A stretch of 64,000 nucleotides of DNA, taken from contig CAJTYS010000010.1 of the NCBI GenBank assembly GCA_910583765.1, forward strand, positions 1-64,000, written 5' to 3'. Origin of the DNA: an uncultured Eubacteriales bacterium. GTDB lineage: Bacteria > Bacillota > Clostridia > Peptostreptococcales > Anaerovoracaceae. The notes beneath the pieces were generated by a model. The model saw only the letters and a list, made by a program, of their open reading frames with translations. It made no database searches and was not told the origin of the DNA. Within the stretch, counting starts at the first letter, position 1. The number at the start of each line of letters is the position of its first letter. A program made the translations under genes and the position numbers. Shown one piece after another: positions 1 through 7,827 of this stretch.

Positions 1-58
1 GCTGCTTCCTTCCGGACCTGACAAGGTTCACGGAGTCTTATTGCGCAGGACCCAGACC
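1..58 (-). ncRNA. ffs: Signal recognition particle RNA (4.5S/SRP RNA), 5' part, cut by the window edge
   Basis: Read on the minus strand the first bases give the SRP RNA apical hallmark GTCAGGTCCGGAAGGAAGC, preceded by GTCCTGCGCAATAAGACTCC. The GGTCAGGTCCGGAAGGAAGCAGC core is the Ffh-binding region conserved in all bacterial SRP RNAs. Only the 5' half up to the apical loop is present; the 3' half lies before base 1. The RNA pairs with Ffh to target nascent membrane and secreted proteins. The exact 5' end is uncertain by about 10 bases. Confidence 0.9.
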
Positions 59-85
59 ATACCGGACGGAGCGTTCAAAAGGCAA
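56..85 (-). promoter_or_regulatory. Possible promoter of the SRP RNA
   Basis: On the minus strand TTGCCT (80-85) and TATGGT (56-61) are separated by 18 bases, which would start transcription just upstream of the GTCCTGCGC segment. The -10 is only a partial match, so this is tentative. Bases 86-244 show no credible gene. Confidence 0.3.
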
Positions 86-244
86 TTCCATATTTTTATT
101 TATGCAGGCCATATTGCTTGTGACATTGCCGGAATATCAACAAAGCGGGCCTCTGAAAAATTGGCGAAGCCAACTTTGTCCATTATATGCGTTTTCTTTC
201 CTCCCGTCAAGTGCCAGATTGGAAATCGTAACGTGAATTTTTAA

Positions 245-275
245 CAAAAAAGAGCCACCTTATATCGGCAGCTCT
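245..275 (-). terminator. Rho-independent terminator of the PepSY gene
   Basis: On the minus strand a 9-bp stem (AGAGCTGCC with GGTGGCTCT, two G-U pairs) closes a 7-base loop and is followed by six T. It sits about 25 bases after the PepSY stop codon. Confidence 0.8.
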
Positions 276-298
276 CTGTCATCTTTCAGGTCATGTCC

Positions 299-919
299 CT
301 AGTTATAGTCATAATAGTCATCGTCAAAATCCCTGTCCCGCTTTAGAATCTTTCCGGACATGGAAATTTCGTATTCGTACTCGTGAGTCCTGGTCCGAAA
401 TTCCACTTCGTAAACCGTGACCCCGTCATCCCTGTCTTTTTTCGCATGCAGGTTGTAAACCTGGGATTTGGACACGCCAAAACGTTTCGCCGCGTCGTCC
501 AAAGCAATGGATTTGGCTTTGCTGGCGCTGATGCTCTTTGTTTTAGCGGCTTTTTTGATCTTGACCGTGCCTTTTACCTTGCTAAATTTGGAAGTGTATT
601 CGGCCCGCACGCCGCTAATGGTGAATTTATAAGTTTTCCCAGTCTTGTACTTTTTGATCCTGAATTTGATTTCATCATCATCCAGATCATAGATAGAGGC
701 TTTGTATTTTTTTCCGGATGTGTCTTTTACTGTGACTTTGACGTTTCGGTATTCCACGTCATCCCAGAAATCCACTTCCACTTTCCCGCTTCCCAAATAT
801 TTTACTTTTTCCTTAGCAGGCGCGGAAGCAAACACAGGCGAGGCGGCTAGCCCCAGTACCATTGCCAATGCCACCAAACAGGCGATAGGTGCTCTTAGTA
901 AGGTCATTTTCTTTTCCAT
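299..919 (-). CDS. Secreted PepSY-domain protein
   Basis: This 206-residue protein has a Sec signal peptide (basic MEKK, hydrophobic core to about residue 30, VFASA cleavage region). A lysine-rich beta-type region follows (about 35-125), then a C-terminal PepSY domain (about 130-200) beginning with an SKAKSIALDDAAKRFG helix and ending in the YEVEFRT...YEYEIS strands. PepSY domains are thought to inhibit or modulate secreted peptidases or to bind envelope ligands. The gene is monocistronic, between its own terminator and that of the upstream operon. The start follows a GGAAGGAG ribosome site. The family is clear; the specific partner is unknown, though the two secreted subtilases at 27-31 kb are conceivable targets. 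Confidence 0.8.
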   Translation of the reverse strand: MEKKMTLLRAPIACLVALAMVLGLAASPVFASAPAKEKVKYLGSGKVEVDFWDDVEYRNVKVTVKDTSGKKYKASIYDLDDDEIKFRIKKYKTGKTYKFTISGVRAEYTSKFSKVKGTVKIKKAAKTKSISASKAKSIALDDAAKRFGVSKSQVYNLHAKKDRDDGVTVYEVEFRTRTHEYEYEISMSGKILKRDRDFDDDYYDYN

Positions 920-987
920 AACAGTCTCCTTCCTGTTTTTCTCTTGATTTTGATGTTCTCATTTTAATGGAGCAAGATTAAAACAAA

Positions 988-1020
988 GTTAAAAAGGCAG
1001 AAACGCCGCAAAAGCCTTTT
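988..1020 (-). terminator. Terminator after the S2P-pcrA-ligA-AIRS operon
   Basis: Minus strand: AAAAGGC (1014-1020) pairs with GCCTTTT (992-998) around a 15-base GC-rich loop, ending in a T-run. It begins four bases after the stop codon of the AIR-synthase-like gene. Confidence 0.65.
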
Positions 1021-1023
1021 CTT

Positions 1024-2028
1024 TTACATTTCATTTCCCACTACTTTGTAAAGCTCATCGCTGGCAGGAGGGGCGATTTCGATCAATTCTCCACCCACAT
1101 CCATGCAGATGCCTTTGTCCGCCTCTTTGATCACGCCTATGTAAGAGGCCTCCACGCCTGCTTCTGCCATGGTCCTGGCCATGAGCTCCTTTTTCTCTGG
1201 CGCTACCATGATCACCATGCAGCCGCTGGAAATGAGGCGCAGATAGTCGATGTCAAAGTAGTCGCAGATCTTTCTTGTCACTGGTTTTACTGGCACTTTG
1301 TCCACCCAGACCTCTGCTCCGGTGCCGGCGATCTGACACATCTCCCACACCGCGCCTAGCACGCCGCCTTCTGTCACGTCGTGCATGCCGTGAGTGCCGA
1401 TTTTCCCCGCAGCCACGCCTTCTGTCACAACGCTCACATGGTTCAGCAGTTCCTTGGCCTCCTGGATTTCTTCTTTGGTCAGCACAGTTTCCAGCTGCTG
1501 TTCAAAGTCACAGGCAATGATCCCCGAGCCTTCCAGTCCCGCGGATTTTGTGATCATGATGTAGTCTCCTGGTTTCATGTTTTCTGTGTTCTGGGACGCC
1601 CATTTTTCCCCTCTGCCAATGGCTGTGGAAACGATGACCGGCTTTGTGACCGCAGGGGTGATTTCCGTGTGGCCGCCGATGATTTCTACTCCCAGGGCTT
1701 CGGAGGCTTCTCCTGCCTGGCGCATCATTTCTTCGATCTGTTCTTCCGTGGTTCCTTCCGGCAGCATGACCGCCAGCATGATGCCCAAGGGCTGAACCCC
1801 GTTTGAGGCGATATCATTACAGGAAATATGGATGGAAAGCCTGCCAATGTCGCTGATGGCCGCTGTGATGGGATCTGTGGACATGATACATTCATATGAG
1901 CCAAAATCCACCACAGCGCAGTCCTCTCCGATCCCCGGCCTAGTAAGAACCTCCGGCCGCTTAAAGGTGATATTGTTGAATACGATTTTTTCCAGCAATT
2001 CACTATCCAATTTTCCAGTTTTAAGCAT
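1024..2028 (-). CDS. AIR synthase-related (PurM/HypE-like) protein
   Basis: A 334-residue protein of the PurM/HypE/ThiL fold. It has an N-terminal AIRS domain with GIGEDCAVVDFG and the STDPITA strand, a GGHTEITPAV segment typical of the ATP-binding half, and a C-terminal AIRS_C domain with HDVTEGGVLGAVWE. These enzymes activate amides or carboxylates with ATP. This one has no hyp, pur or thi neighbours, so the substrate is unknown; unassigned HypE-like proteins of this size are common in clostridia. The gene is last in the S2P-pcrA-ligA operon and overlaps the 3' end of ligA. An ATG at 2037 is also in frame, but its ribosome site would touch the start codon, so the ATG at 2028, nine bases after AGGAG, is preferred. 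Confidence 0.8.
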   Translation of the reverse strand: MLKTGKLDSELLEKIVFNNITFKRPEVLTRPGIGEDCAVVDFGSYECIMSTDPITAAISDIGRLSIHISCNDIASNGVQPLGIMLAVMLPEGTTEEQIEEMMRQAGEASEALGVEIIGGHTEITPAVTKPVIVSTAIGRGEKWASQNTENMKPGDYIMITKSAGLEGSGIIACDFEQQLETVLTKEEIQEAKELLNHVSVVTEGVAAGKIGTHGMHDVTEGGVLGAVWEMCQIAGTGAEVWVDKVPVKPVTRKICDYFDIDYLRLISSGCMVIMVAPEKKELMARTMAEAGVEASYIGVIKEADKGICMDVGGELIEIAPPASDELYKVVGNEM

Positions 2029-3994
2029 CTGTTTCATCTCCTGACTTTAACAATTCTAAAAAATCTTCTTCTGTGATAATGGGAATGCCCAGTTCTTTTG
2101 CCTTTTTGTTTTTGGAAGAGCTAGAAGCAATGTCATTGTTGATCAGATAGTCGGTCTTTTTGCTCACTGAACCAGCGGCTTTTCCGCCCATCTGCTCGAT
2201 GACCGCCTTTAGCGCGTCCCGATTGTCATAATGGTTCAGGCTGCCGGTGATGACAAAGGTCTTGCCCTCAAAGATCTGGCCTTCTGTTTCTTCAAAGCTT
2301 TCGTCCAGATCCAGCTGGGAAAGCAGGTCTTCCACGATTTCTCGATTTTCTTCTTTTCCAAAGAACTCCGCGTAAGCCGCTGCCATGACATCGCCGATGC
2401 CATGGACTTCTGCCAGCTCTTCTTCTGTGATCGCCTGCATCCTGGCCCAGTTGTTCTTGCATGCTTTGGCAATGAGCTTGGCATTGGCTGCGCCGATCCC
2501 TGGAATCCCTAAGCTGTAAAGCAGTCTGTCCGGAGTGGTATGTTTCGCTGTTTCCAGCGCGTTCATCAAATTTTCAAAGGACTTCTGCCCAAAACCTTCC
2601 ATGGTGGTGATCTCGTTTCTATATTGTTTTAGACGGAACAGATCTCCCAAATGGTGGATGTAGCCTCTGGCCACGAATTTCTCCAGGCTGGCTTCTGACA
2701 GGCCATCTATGTTCATGGCATTGCGGCTGACAAAATGGGTCAGGGATTTGATCTGCTTTGCCAGGCACTGGGGGTTGGCGCAGTACAGGACTTCCACGTC
2801 ATTTTCTTTTTTCAGTTTTGTTTCCTGCCCGCACACAGGACAAGTTTTCGGAATATCCAGGCCGCCGCTCTTTGTCAGGTTTTCCGCAATCTGCGGGATG
2901 ATCATGTTTGCCTTGTACACTTGGAGCTTGTCACCGATTCCCAGACAAAGCTCCTTTAAAATGCTCACATTGTGGACCGAAGCTCTGCTGACCGTGGTTC
3001 CTTCTAATTCCACTGGCTCGAAGATGGCCACTGGGTTGAGCAGGCCTGTCCTAGAAGCGCTCCATTCCATTTCTTTGAGCGTGGTTTCTCTGATCTCGTC
3101 CTTCCATTTGAAAGCAATGGAGTCTCTGGGAAATTTCGATGTGGCTCCCAAGGATCTGCCGTAAGCGATGTCATTGAAAATCAATACCAGGCCGTCAGAA
3201 GGCAGGTCGTTTTTTTCCACATGGTCCGCGAACCACTGCACGTTGGCTTCCAGGTCCGCCTGATTTGTCATTTTGTGTTCCACCACCTGGAAGCCCTGGC
3301 TCTCCAGCCATTGGAACTGCTGCTGTCTGGTTGCCATTTCCAGGCCTTCCGCGCTGACCAGGGCAAAGGCGTAAAAGTGGACGTTCCGCTTGGCAGTGAT
3401 CTTGCTGTTAAGCTGTCTGACGCTGCCGCTGCACAGGTTGCGGGGATTCTTGTACCTGGCGTCCACATCATCAATGGCAGCGTTGATCTTCTCAAAATCC
3501 GAATAATGGATGCAGGCTTCTCCCCGCAAGATCAATTCGCCTTTGAACGGGATCCGCAAGGGGATGTTGGCGAACACCTTGGCATTTGACGTGATGACCT
3601 CACCGATCTCGCCGTTTCCCCTGGTGACCGCTTTGAACAGCTGCCCGTCCCTATAAGTGAGAACAATGGTCAGTCCATCGATCTTCCAGGAAAGAAGGCC
3701 CTTCTGATCTCCCAGCCAGGCAGCCATCTGCGCCGTGTCCTTTGTCTTGTCCAGGGACAGCATGGCTGACGGGTGCCGCTCTTTTGGCAGGTCGCTGAGG
3801 ACTTCATAACCCACATTGACTGTGGGGCTCGCGGCCAGCACGATGCCTGTTTCACGCTCTAGCTGTTCCAATTCATCATAAAGCCTGTCGTACTCCAGAT
3901 TGCTCATAATCTCCCTGCTCTCCTGGTAATAGGCTTTTGCCGCCCGATTCAGCAGCTCTGTTTTTTCCCGTATTTCTTTTGCCTTGTCTTCCAT
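2021..3994 (-). CDS. ligA: NAD-dependent DNA ligase LigA (divergent)
   Basis: At 657 residues it has the complete bacterial LigA layout. The N-terminal Ia domain binds NMN (YYQESREIMSNLEYDRLYDE), the adenylation domain has nucleophile Lys104 in WKIDG, and an OB fold follows. A four-cysteine zinc finger (CPVC...CANPQC, about residue 400), helix-hairpin-helix repeats and a C-terminal BRCT domain (about 580-650) complete it. It seals nicks in replication and repair. Some normally invariant stretches differ: TRGNG stands for TRGDG, and the usual VGRTG appears as ASRTG. It lies 7 bases after pcrA, so helicase and ligase are probably co-expressed. Confidence 0.95.
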   Translation of the reverse strand: MEDKAKEIREKTELLNRAAKAYYQESREIMSNLEYDRLYDELEQLERETGIVLAASPTVNVGYEVLSDLPKERHPSAMLSLDKTKDTAQMAAWLGDQKGLLSWKIDGLTIVLTYRDGQLFKAVTRGNGEIGEVITSNAKVFANIPLRIPFKGELILRGEACIHYSDFEKINAAIDDVDARYKNPRNLCSGSVRQLNSKITAKRNVHFYAFALVSAEGLEMATRQQQFQWLESQGFQVVEHKMTNQADLEANVQWFADHVEKNDLPSDGLVLIFNDIAYGRSLGATSKFPRDSIAFKWKDEIRETTLKEMEWSASRTGLLNPVAIFEPVELEGTTVSRASVHNVSILKELCLGIGDKLQVYKANMIIPQIAENLTKSGGLDIPKTCPVCGQETKLKKENDVEVLYCANPQCLAKQIKSLTHFVSRNAMNIDGLSEASLEKFVARGYIHHLGDLFRLKQYRNEITTMEGFGQKSFENLMNALETAKHTTPDRLLYSLGIPGIGAANAKLIAKACKNNWARMQAITEEELAEVHGIGDVMAAAYAEFFGKEENREIVEDLLSQLDLDESFEETEGQIFEGKTFVITGSLNHYDNRDALKAVIEQMGGKAAGSVSKKTDYLINNDIASSSSKNKKAKELGIPIITEEDFLELLKSGDETDA

Positions 3995-4001
3995 GCTGTC
4001 C

Positions 4002-6227
4002 TTATTCCTTTCGCTTTATGATGTACCTGGTCAGAGGCGCGATTCCAATTGCCAGCTTTTTATAAGATCCGTCCCGAAAGGCGACTTCGATGATCTGTTC
4101 GCTGACCTTGACCACCATGCCGATGCCGAACTTTGGATGCTTTACATGATCTCCTGGTTCAAAGTCTTCCATGGGAATGTTCCTGTCCAGCAGATCGTTG
4201 ACCTGTTCTTTCACGTATTTTAAGCTGTCAAAAGGATTGAACGGTTTTTCCCCAGCGTATCCGTCCAGGGAAGGGGTTGACCTGGCCTCCCGCTTTTTCT
4301 CTATGATAGCATCTCCATCCACCAGATGTTTATCCACTTCTCTGAGAAACTGGGATTCCCGGGTCAGCTCTGTTTTTCCAAACAAAGTCCGCACATTGGC
4401 GCTGGTGAGCCATAGACGCTCCTTTGCCCGAGTCATGCCCACGTAGCACAATCTCCGCTCTTCCTCCAGCCCTTCTTCCCGATCAAAGGCCCTCCAGCCT
4501 GGGAACAGACCATCCTCCATGCCCGGCAGGAAGACGAATGGGAATTCCAGTCCTTTGGCGCTGTGCATGGTCATGAGCACCACGGCGTTTTCACTTTCAT
4601 CGTGATTGTCCACTTCGGCCAGCAGCGCGATCCGCTCCATGAAGTCAGGCAGGGACAGGTCCATGTCTCCCTTTTCATAATCATAGATCACGGACTTGAA
4701 TTCCATGAGGTTTTCCAATCTTCCCTCTGCTTCCAGAGTGTTCTGTTCTTCCAGGGCTTTTCGATATCCTGTTTTGTCCAGGATCCCTTCATAAATGTCT
4801 GATACTTTTAAGTTTTCCTGCTCTCTCGTGTATTCCTGAATGGTTTCCACCATCTGGCGGATGCCTTTGGATGCTTTGGCTGACAGGCTGGAAACCACTT
4901 CATCGTCCATGAGAGTCTCAAAGAGACTGATGCCCCGCACTTCCGCAAGGGTCTGGAGTTTTTCCAAGGTCTTGGCGCCAATGCCCCGTTTCGGTTCGTT
5001 GATGATCCGTACTAGAGCCAGATCGTCCGCGGGATTCTGCACCAGCCGCATATAGCTGATGATGTCTTTGACCTCTTTCCGGTCGTAATACCGCAGGCCG
5101 CCCAATACCCGATAGGGGATCTCCCTGGCGGACAGGGCCTCTTCAAAGGTTCTGGACTGCGCGTTTGTCCGGTACAAAATGGCAAACTCACTGTAAAGCC
5201 GGTCCGTGGTCTTGAGGCGGTCGATCTCCTGGGCCACATAACGAGCTTCGTCCCTTTCGTTATCAGCCCGATAATAAGCGATCTTGCTGCCGCTTTCTTT
5301 GGAAGTCCACAGTTTTTTGCCTTTCCTGCTTCGGTTGTTTTCAATGACTGAATGGGCCGCGGCTAAAATATTGGCCGTGGAGCGGTAGTTTTGCTCCAGT
5401 TTCACCACCTTCGCGTCTTTGAAGTCCTTTTCAAATTCCAGGATGTTGCGGATGTCCGCGCCTCGCCACTGATAAATGCACTGGTCGTCGTCGCCCACCA
5501 CGCAGATGTTGTTGTGCCGTTCTGCCAGCATTTTCACAAAAGTGTACTGAATATGGTTGGTGTCCTGGTATTCGTCCACCATGATGTAATGAAAACGATC
5601 CTGGTATTCCAAGAGAGCGGCTTCGTCCTTTTCAAAGACCTTCACTGCGTTGAGGAGCAGGTCGTCAAAGTCCATGGCATTGTTCTTTTTCAGCAGCTTC
5701 TCGTATGCGGCGTAGGCCTGATAGACGATTTTGGTTTTGTGGTCTTCCCCGTAAGTCTCCAGGTACTGTTTGGGGTCCAAGGCTTTTTCTTTGCAGTCGC
5801 TGATCACGCTGAGAAAATAAGCAGGAGTGTACCGCTTGTCGTCCAGGTTCATTTCTTTGACAATGTTCTTCATGGCCGCTTTCTGGTCTGTGGGGTCGTA
5901 GACCACAAAATCCTTTTCATAGCCCAGGAGCCCCGCGTGTTTCCGCAGCACCCGCAGGCAGGCGGCATGAAAGGTGAGGATCCACATTCCCACGCCGCTG
6001 CCAATCAGGGATTCCACCCGATCCCGCATTTCTCCCGCTGCTTTGTTGGTAAAGGTGACAGCCAGGATATTGTATGGACTGACGCCCTTTTCTGTGATCA
6101 AGTAAGCGATTCTGTGAGTCATGGTGCTGGTTTTTCCGCTTCCCGCGCCCGCTAAAATCAGGAGAGGCCCCTCTGTGTGCAGAGCCGCCTCTCTTTGCTG
6201 CGGATTTAAGTCATATAGTTCCTTCAT
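4002..6227 (-). CDS. pcrA: ATP-dependent DNA helicase PcrA/UvrD
   Basis: A 741-residue superfamily 1A 3'-5' helicase. Visible motifs are Walker A GAGSGKTSTMTHR (Lys32), motif II VDEYQDTNHIQ, motif III GDDDQCIYQWRGA, motif IV QNYRS, motif V TMHSAKGLEFPFVF and motif VI VGMTRAKERL. The C-terminal Tudor-like RNA-polymerase-binding patch is present (FEPGDHVKHPKFGIG). PcrA acts in repair, plasmid-type replication and removal of stalled transcription complexes. A GGAGG ribosome site precedes the start. It sits 12 bases after the site-2 protease gene and 7 bases before ligA. Confidence 0.96.
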   Translation of the reverse strand: MKELYDLNPQQREAALHTEGPLLILAGAGSGKTSTMTHRIAYLITEKGVSPYNILAVTFTNKAAGEMRDRVESLIGSGVGMWILTFHAACLRVLRKHAGLLGYEKDFVVYDPTDQKAAMKNIVKEMNLDDKRYTPAYFLSVISDCKEKALDPKQYLETYGEDHKTKIVYQAYAAYEKLLKKNNAMDFDDLLLNAVKVFEKDEAALLEYQDRFHYIMVDEYQDTNHIQYTFVKMLAERHNNICVVGDDDQCIYQWRGADIRNILEFEKDFKDAKVVKLEQNYRSTANILAAAHSVIENNRSRKGKKLWTSKESGSKIAYYRADNERDEARYVAQEIDRLKTTDRLYSEFAILYRTNAQSRTFEEALSAREIPYRVLGGLRYYDRKEVKDIISYMRLVQNPADDLALVRIINEPKRGIGAKTLEKLQTLAEVRGISLFETLMDDEVVSSLSAKASKGIRQMVETIQEYTREQENLKVSDIYEGILDKTGYRKALEEQNTLEAEGRLENLMEFKSVIYDYEKGDMDLSLPDFMERIALLAEVDNHDESENAVVLMTMHSAKGLEFPFVFLPGMEDGLFPGWRAFDREEGLEEERRLCYVGMTRAKERLWLTSANVRTLFGKTELTRESQFLREVDKHLVDGDAIIEKKREARSTPSLDGYAGEKPFNPFDSLKYVKEQVNDLLDRNIPMEDFEPGDHVKHPKFGIGMVVKVSEQIIEVAFRDGSYKKLAIGIAPLTRYIIKRKE

Positions 6228-6239
6228 CCTTTTCCTCCG

Positions 6240-6962
6240 CTAAAAGATAATGTAATTCGCGATCAAGTTCAGGAAAAACTGTACGCCTGGCGTTAAAATC
6301 ATATCCGTGATGTCAAAGAGGATCAACGCCATGAGGATAAAAAACCCGTTGTTGTAGATGGTGTAGTATAGCTGGGTATGTTTGATGTTGAAGATTTCCG
6401 TGACCACGGAAAAGCCGTCCAGCGGCGGCACTGGGATCAGGTTGAAGATCATCAGCACCAGGTTGATCTGGATCACATACAGCAGAATCTGCCACAGCGC
6501 GCCGCCAAGTCCGCCCATGATAAAGGTCGGACCGCCGATGAGGACCACGGCTTTCATGATGAACGCGAACACGATGGCCACGATCAAGTTCATGACAACG
6601 CCTGCCAGGGACACGATCAGTTCGTCCCGTCTGCGATTTTTGAAATTATTGGGATTGATCTCTACTGGCATCCCCCAGCCAAACCCTGCCAAGAGCAGGG
6701 CCACAAAACCGATGGGATCGATATGGGCCTTTGGATTGATGGTGACTCTGCCTTGAAATTTCGGTGTGGGATCGCCTAGCTTGTAAGCGGTCCAGCCGTG
6801 GGCGAATTCGTGAAACGCCAGCCCGATCACCACTCCTGGGATAATGAGGATGGTTTCCATGAACCATTCCATGGGGCTAGAGTACCTCCGTATGGAGGAG
6901 AACAGCATCAATACAAGAAATATCAAAAATATGGGGTCAATTCGTTTTCTCAAATCCTTCAT
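6240..6962 (-). CDS. Site-2 protease family membrane metalloprotease (M50)
   Basis: This 240-residue polytopic membrane protein carries the zinc motif HEFAH (His51, Glu52, His55) in a transmembrane helix and the second M50 motif NLIPVPPLDGF, whose Asp is the third ligand. About five to six hydrophobic segments are visible and no PDZ domain, so it matches the short YwhC/Rip-like group rather than RseP. Such proteases cut substrates within the membrane; the substrate cannot be told from context. First gene of the pcrA-ligA operon. The start lies next to an AAAGG, a close but usable spacing. Confidence 0.88.
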   Translation of the reverse strand: MKDLRKRIDPIFLIFLVLMLFSSIRRYSSPMEWFMETILIIPGVVIGLAFHEFAHGWTAYKLGDPTPKFQGRVTINPKAHIDPIGFVALLLAGFGWGMPVEINPNNFKNRRRDELIVSLAGVVMNLIVAIVFAFIMKAVVLIGGPTFIMGGLGGALWQILLYVIQINLVLMIFNLIPVPPLDGFSVVTEIFNIKHTQLYYTIYNNGFFILMALILFDITDMILTPGVQFFLNLIANYIIF

Positions 6963-7044
6963 CCTTTCTACCGCAATGTTTCGACAGGCGTGGCGCCTGG
7001 CCCATTGCCAAGCTGCGGCCCATCTTTTACATAAAGTATTTTAT

Positions 7045-7073
7045 ATTCTATCACACTTTGCTCTGTTTTGAAA
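7045..7073 (-). promoter_or_regulatory. Probable promoter of the S2P-pcrA-ligA-AIRS operon
   Basis: Minus strand: TAGAAT (7045-7050) is preceded by TGA, giving an extended -10. A TTTCAA/TTCAAA element lies 16-17 bases upstream. No better candidate lies in the 169-base gap to the divergent LysM gene. Confidence 0.45.
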
Positions 7074-7131
7074 TATGCTAAATGAGAAAGACATGGGCCT
7101 TTGATCTGGCCGAGAGGAGGAAATCAATTCT

Positions 7132-7512
7132 ATGGCAAAGAAATATGTGTGTACGGATGTCTATACGGTCCAGGCTGGTGATACGCTGTACGCTGTTTCC
7201 CAGCGATATAACGTGGATGTGGGGCTGCTGATGAGGGTGAACCGTATCTCGAATCCGTATAACCTGCGGATCGGCACCCGGCTTTGCGTCCCTGGTCCCG
7301 CAGAGCCGCTGCCGGACGTGGAGCCTGACGCGCCCCAGGATGGAGCGGATATGCCTATGGATCCCGCCGCGATCCATGTGGTGAAAGAAGGCGATACCCT
7401 TTATATGATCGCGAAACAACACAAAATCACGCTGGAAGCGCTGATGCGGGCCAATCCTGACATTGATCCGTACAATCTGCGAATCGGCATGGAGATCCGC
7501 GTGCCCCAGTAA
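7132..7512 (+). CDS. Protein with two LysM domains
   Basis: A 126-residue protein made of two LysM repeats, about residues 8-54 (YTVQAGDTLYAVSQRYNVD...NPYNLRIG) and 83-126 (HVVKEGDTLYMIAKQHKIT...DPYNLRIG), joined by an acidic proline-rich linker. LysM binds N-acetylglucosamine polymers such as peptidoglycan. No signal peptide is visible: the first residues are MAKKYVCTDVY, so it is either leaderless, non-classically exported or spore/cytoplasm associated. GAGAGGAGG ribosome site, own terminator, hence a single-gene unit. Confidence 0.85.
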   Translation: MAKKYVCTDVYTVQAGDTLYAVSQRYNVDVGLLMRVNRISNPYNLRIGTRLCVPGPAEPLPDVEPDAPQDGADMPMDPAAIHVVKEGDTLYMIAKQHKITLEALMRANPDIDPYNLRIGMEIRVPQ

Positions 7513-7518
7513 CGCAAT

Positions 7519-7570
7519 CAGGCTCCCATTTCACTGCGGTTTGAAATGGGAGCCTGGTTCTTTTGTTTTC
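7519..7570 (+). terminator. Terminator of the LysM gene
   Basis: A perfect 15-bp inverted repeat, CAGGCTCCCATTTCA (7519-7533) with TGAAATGGGAGCCTG (7542-7556), followed by GTTCTTTTGTTTT. Confidence 0.92.
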
Positions 7571-7573
7571 GAG

Positions 7574-7624
7574 AAAAAGCAAAAACCCGCCAAACCCTTT
7601 AAATCCAGCGTTTCAGCGGGTTTT
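7574..7624 (-). terminator. Terminator of tRNA-Arg
   Basis: Minus strand: AACCCGC (7616-7622) pairs with GCGGGTT (7584-7590), followed by TTTGCTTTTTC. It lies directly after the tRNA 3' end. Confidence 0.7.
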
Positions 7625-7628
7625 CCCG

Positions 7629-7704
7629 TGGTGCTCCCGACACGAATCGAACGTGCGACGCACGGCTTCGGAAACCGACGCTCTATCCCCTGAGCTACGG
7701 GAGC
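7629..7704 (-). tRNA. tRNA-Arg (anticodon CCG)
   Basis: The minus strand folds as a cloverleaf. The acceptor stem is GCTCCCG/CGGGAGC (7 bp), the D arm GCTC...GAGC, the anticodon loop TTCCGAA with CCG at positions 34-36 (reads CGG), the T stem GCACG/CGTGT with loop TTCGATT. Discriminator A and an encoded CCA end the gene. The outermost anticodon-stem pair is a T-T mismatch. Confidence 0.93.
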
Positions 7705-7755
7705 AGATCCATTTTTACGGCAGTGTCAAAGCTTTTTTCACTGCGACTGTAGACT

Positions 7756-7784
7756 ATTATACACAAAAATGGACCAAATGTACA
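7756..7784 (-). promoter_or_regulatory. Promoter of tRNA-Arg
   Basis: Minus strand: TGTACA (7779-7784), a 17-base spacer and a perfect TATAAT (7756-7761) about 50 bases upstream of the mature tRNA 5' end. Confidence 0.7.
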
Positions 7785-7827
7785 CCTAAATTTTTCTTTC
7801 TGCCATAATTTTTTAGAAATTTTTTCT

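Noticed and set aside
41..244. Plus-strand open frame of 67 codons after the SRP RNA
   Set aside because: It begins inside the SRP RNA gene and lacks a ribosome site and family features.
7705..7755. GCAGTG/CACTGC hairpin in the tRNA-Arg leader as a terminator
   Set aside because: It lies between the tRNA promoter and the tRNA and lacks a T-run in the direction of transcription; a processed leader hairpin is more likely.
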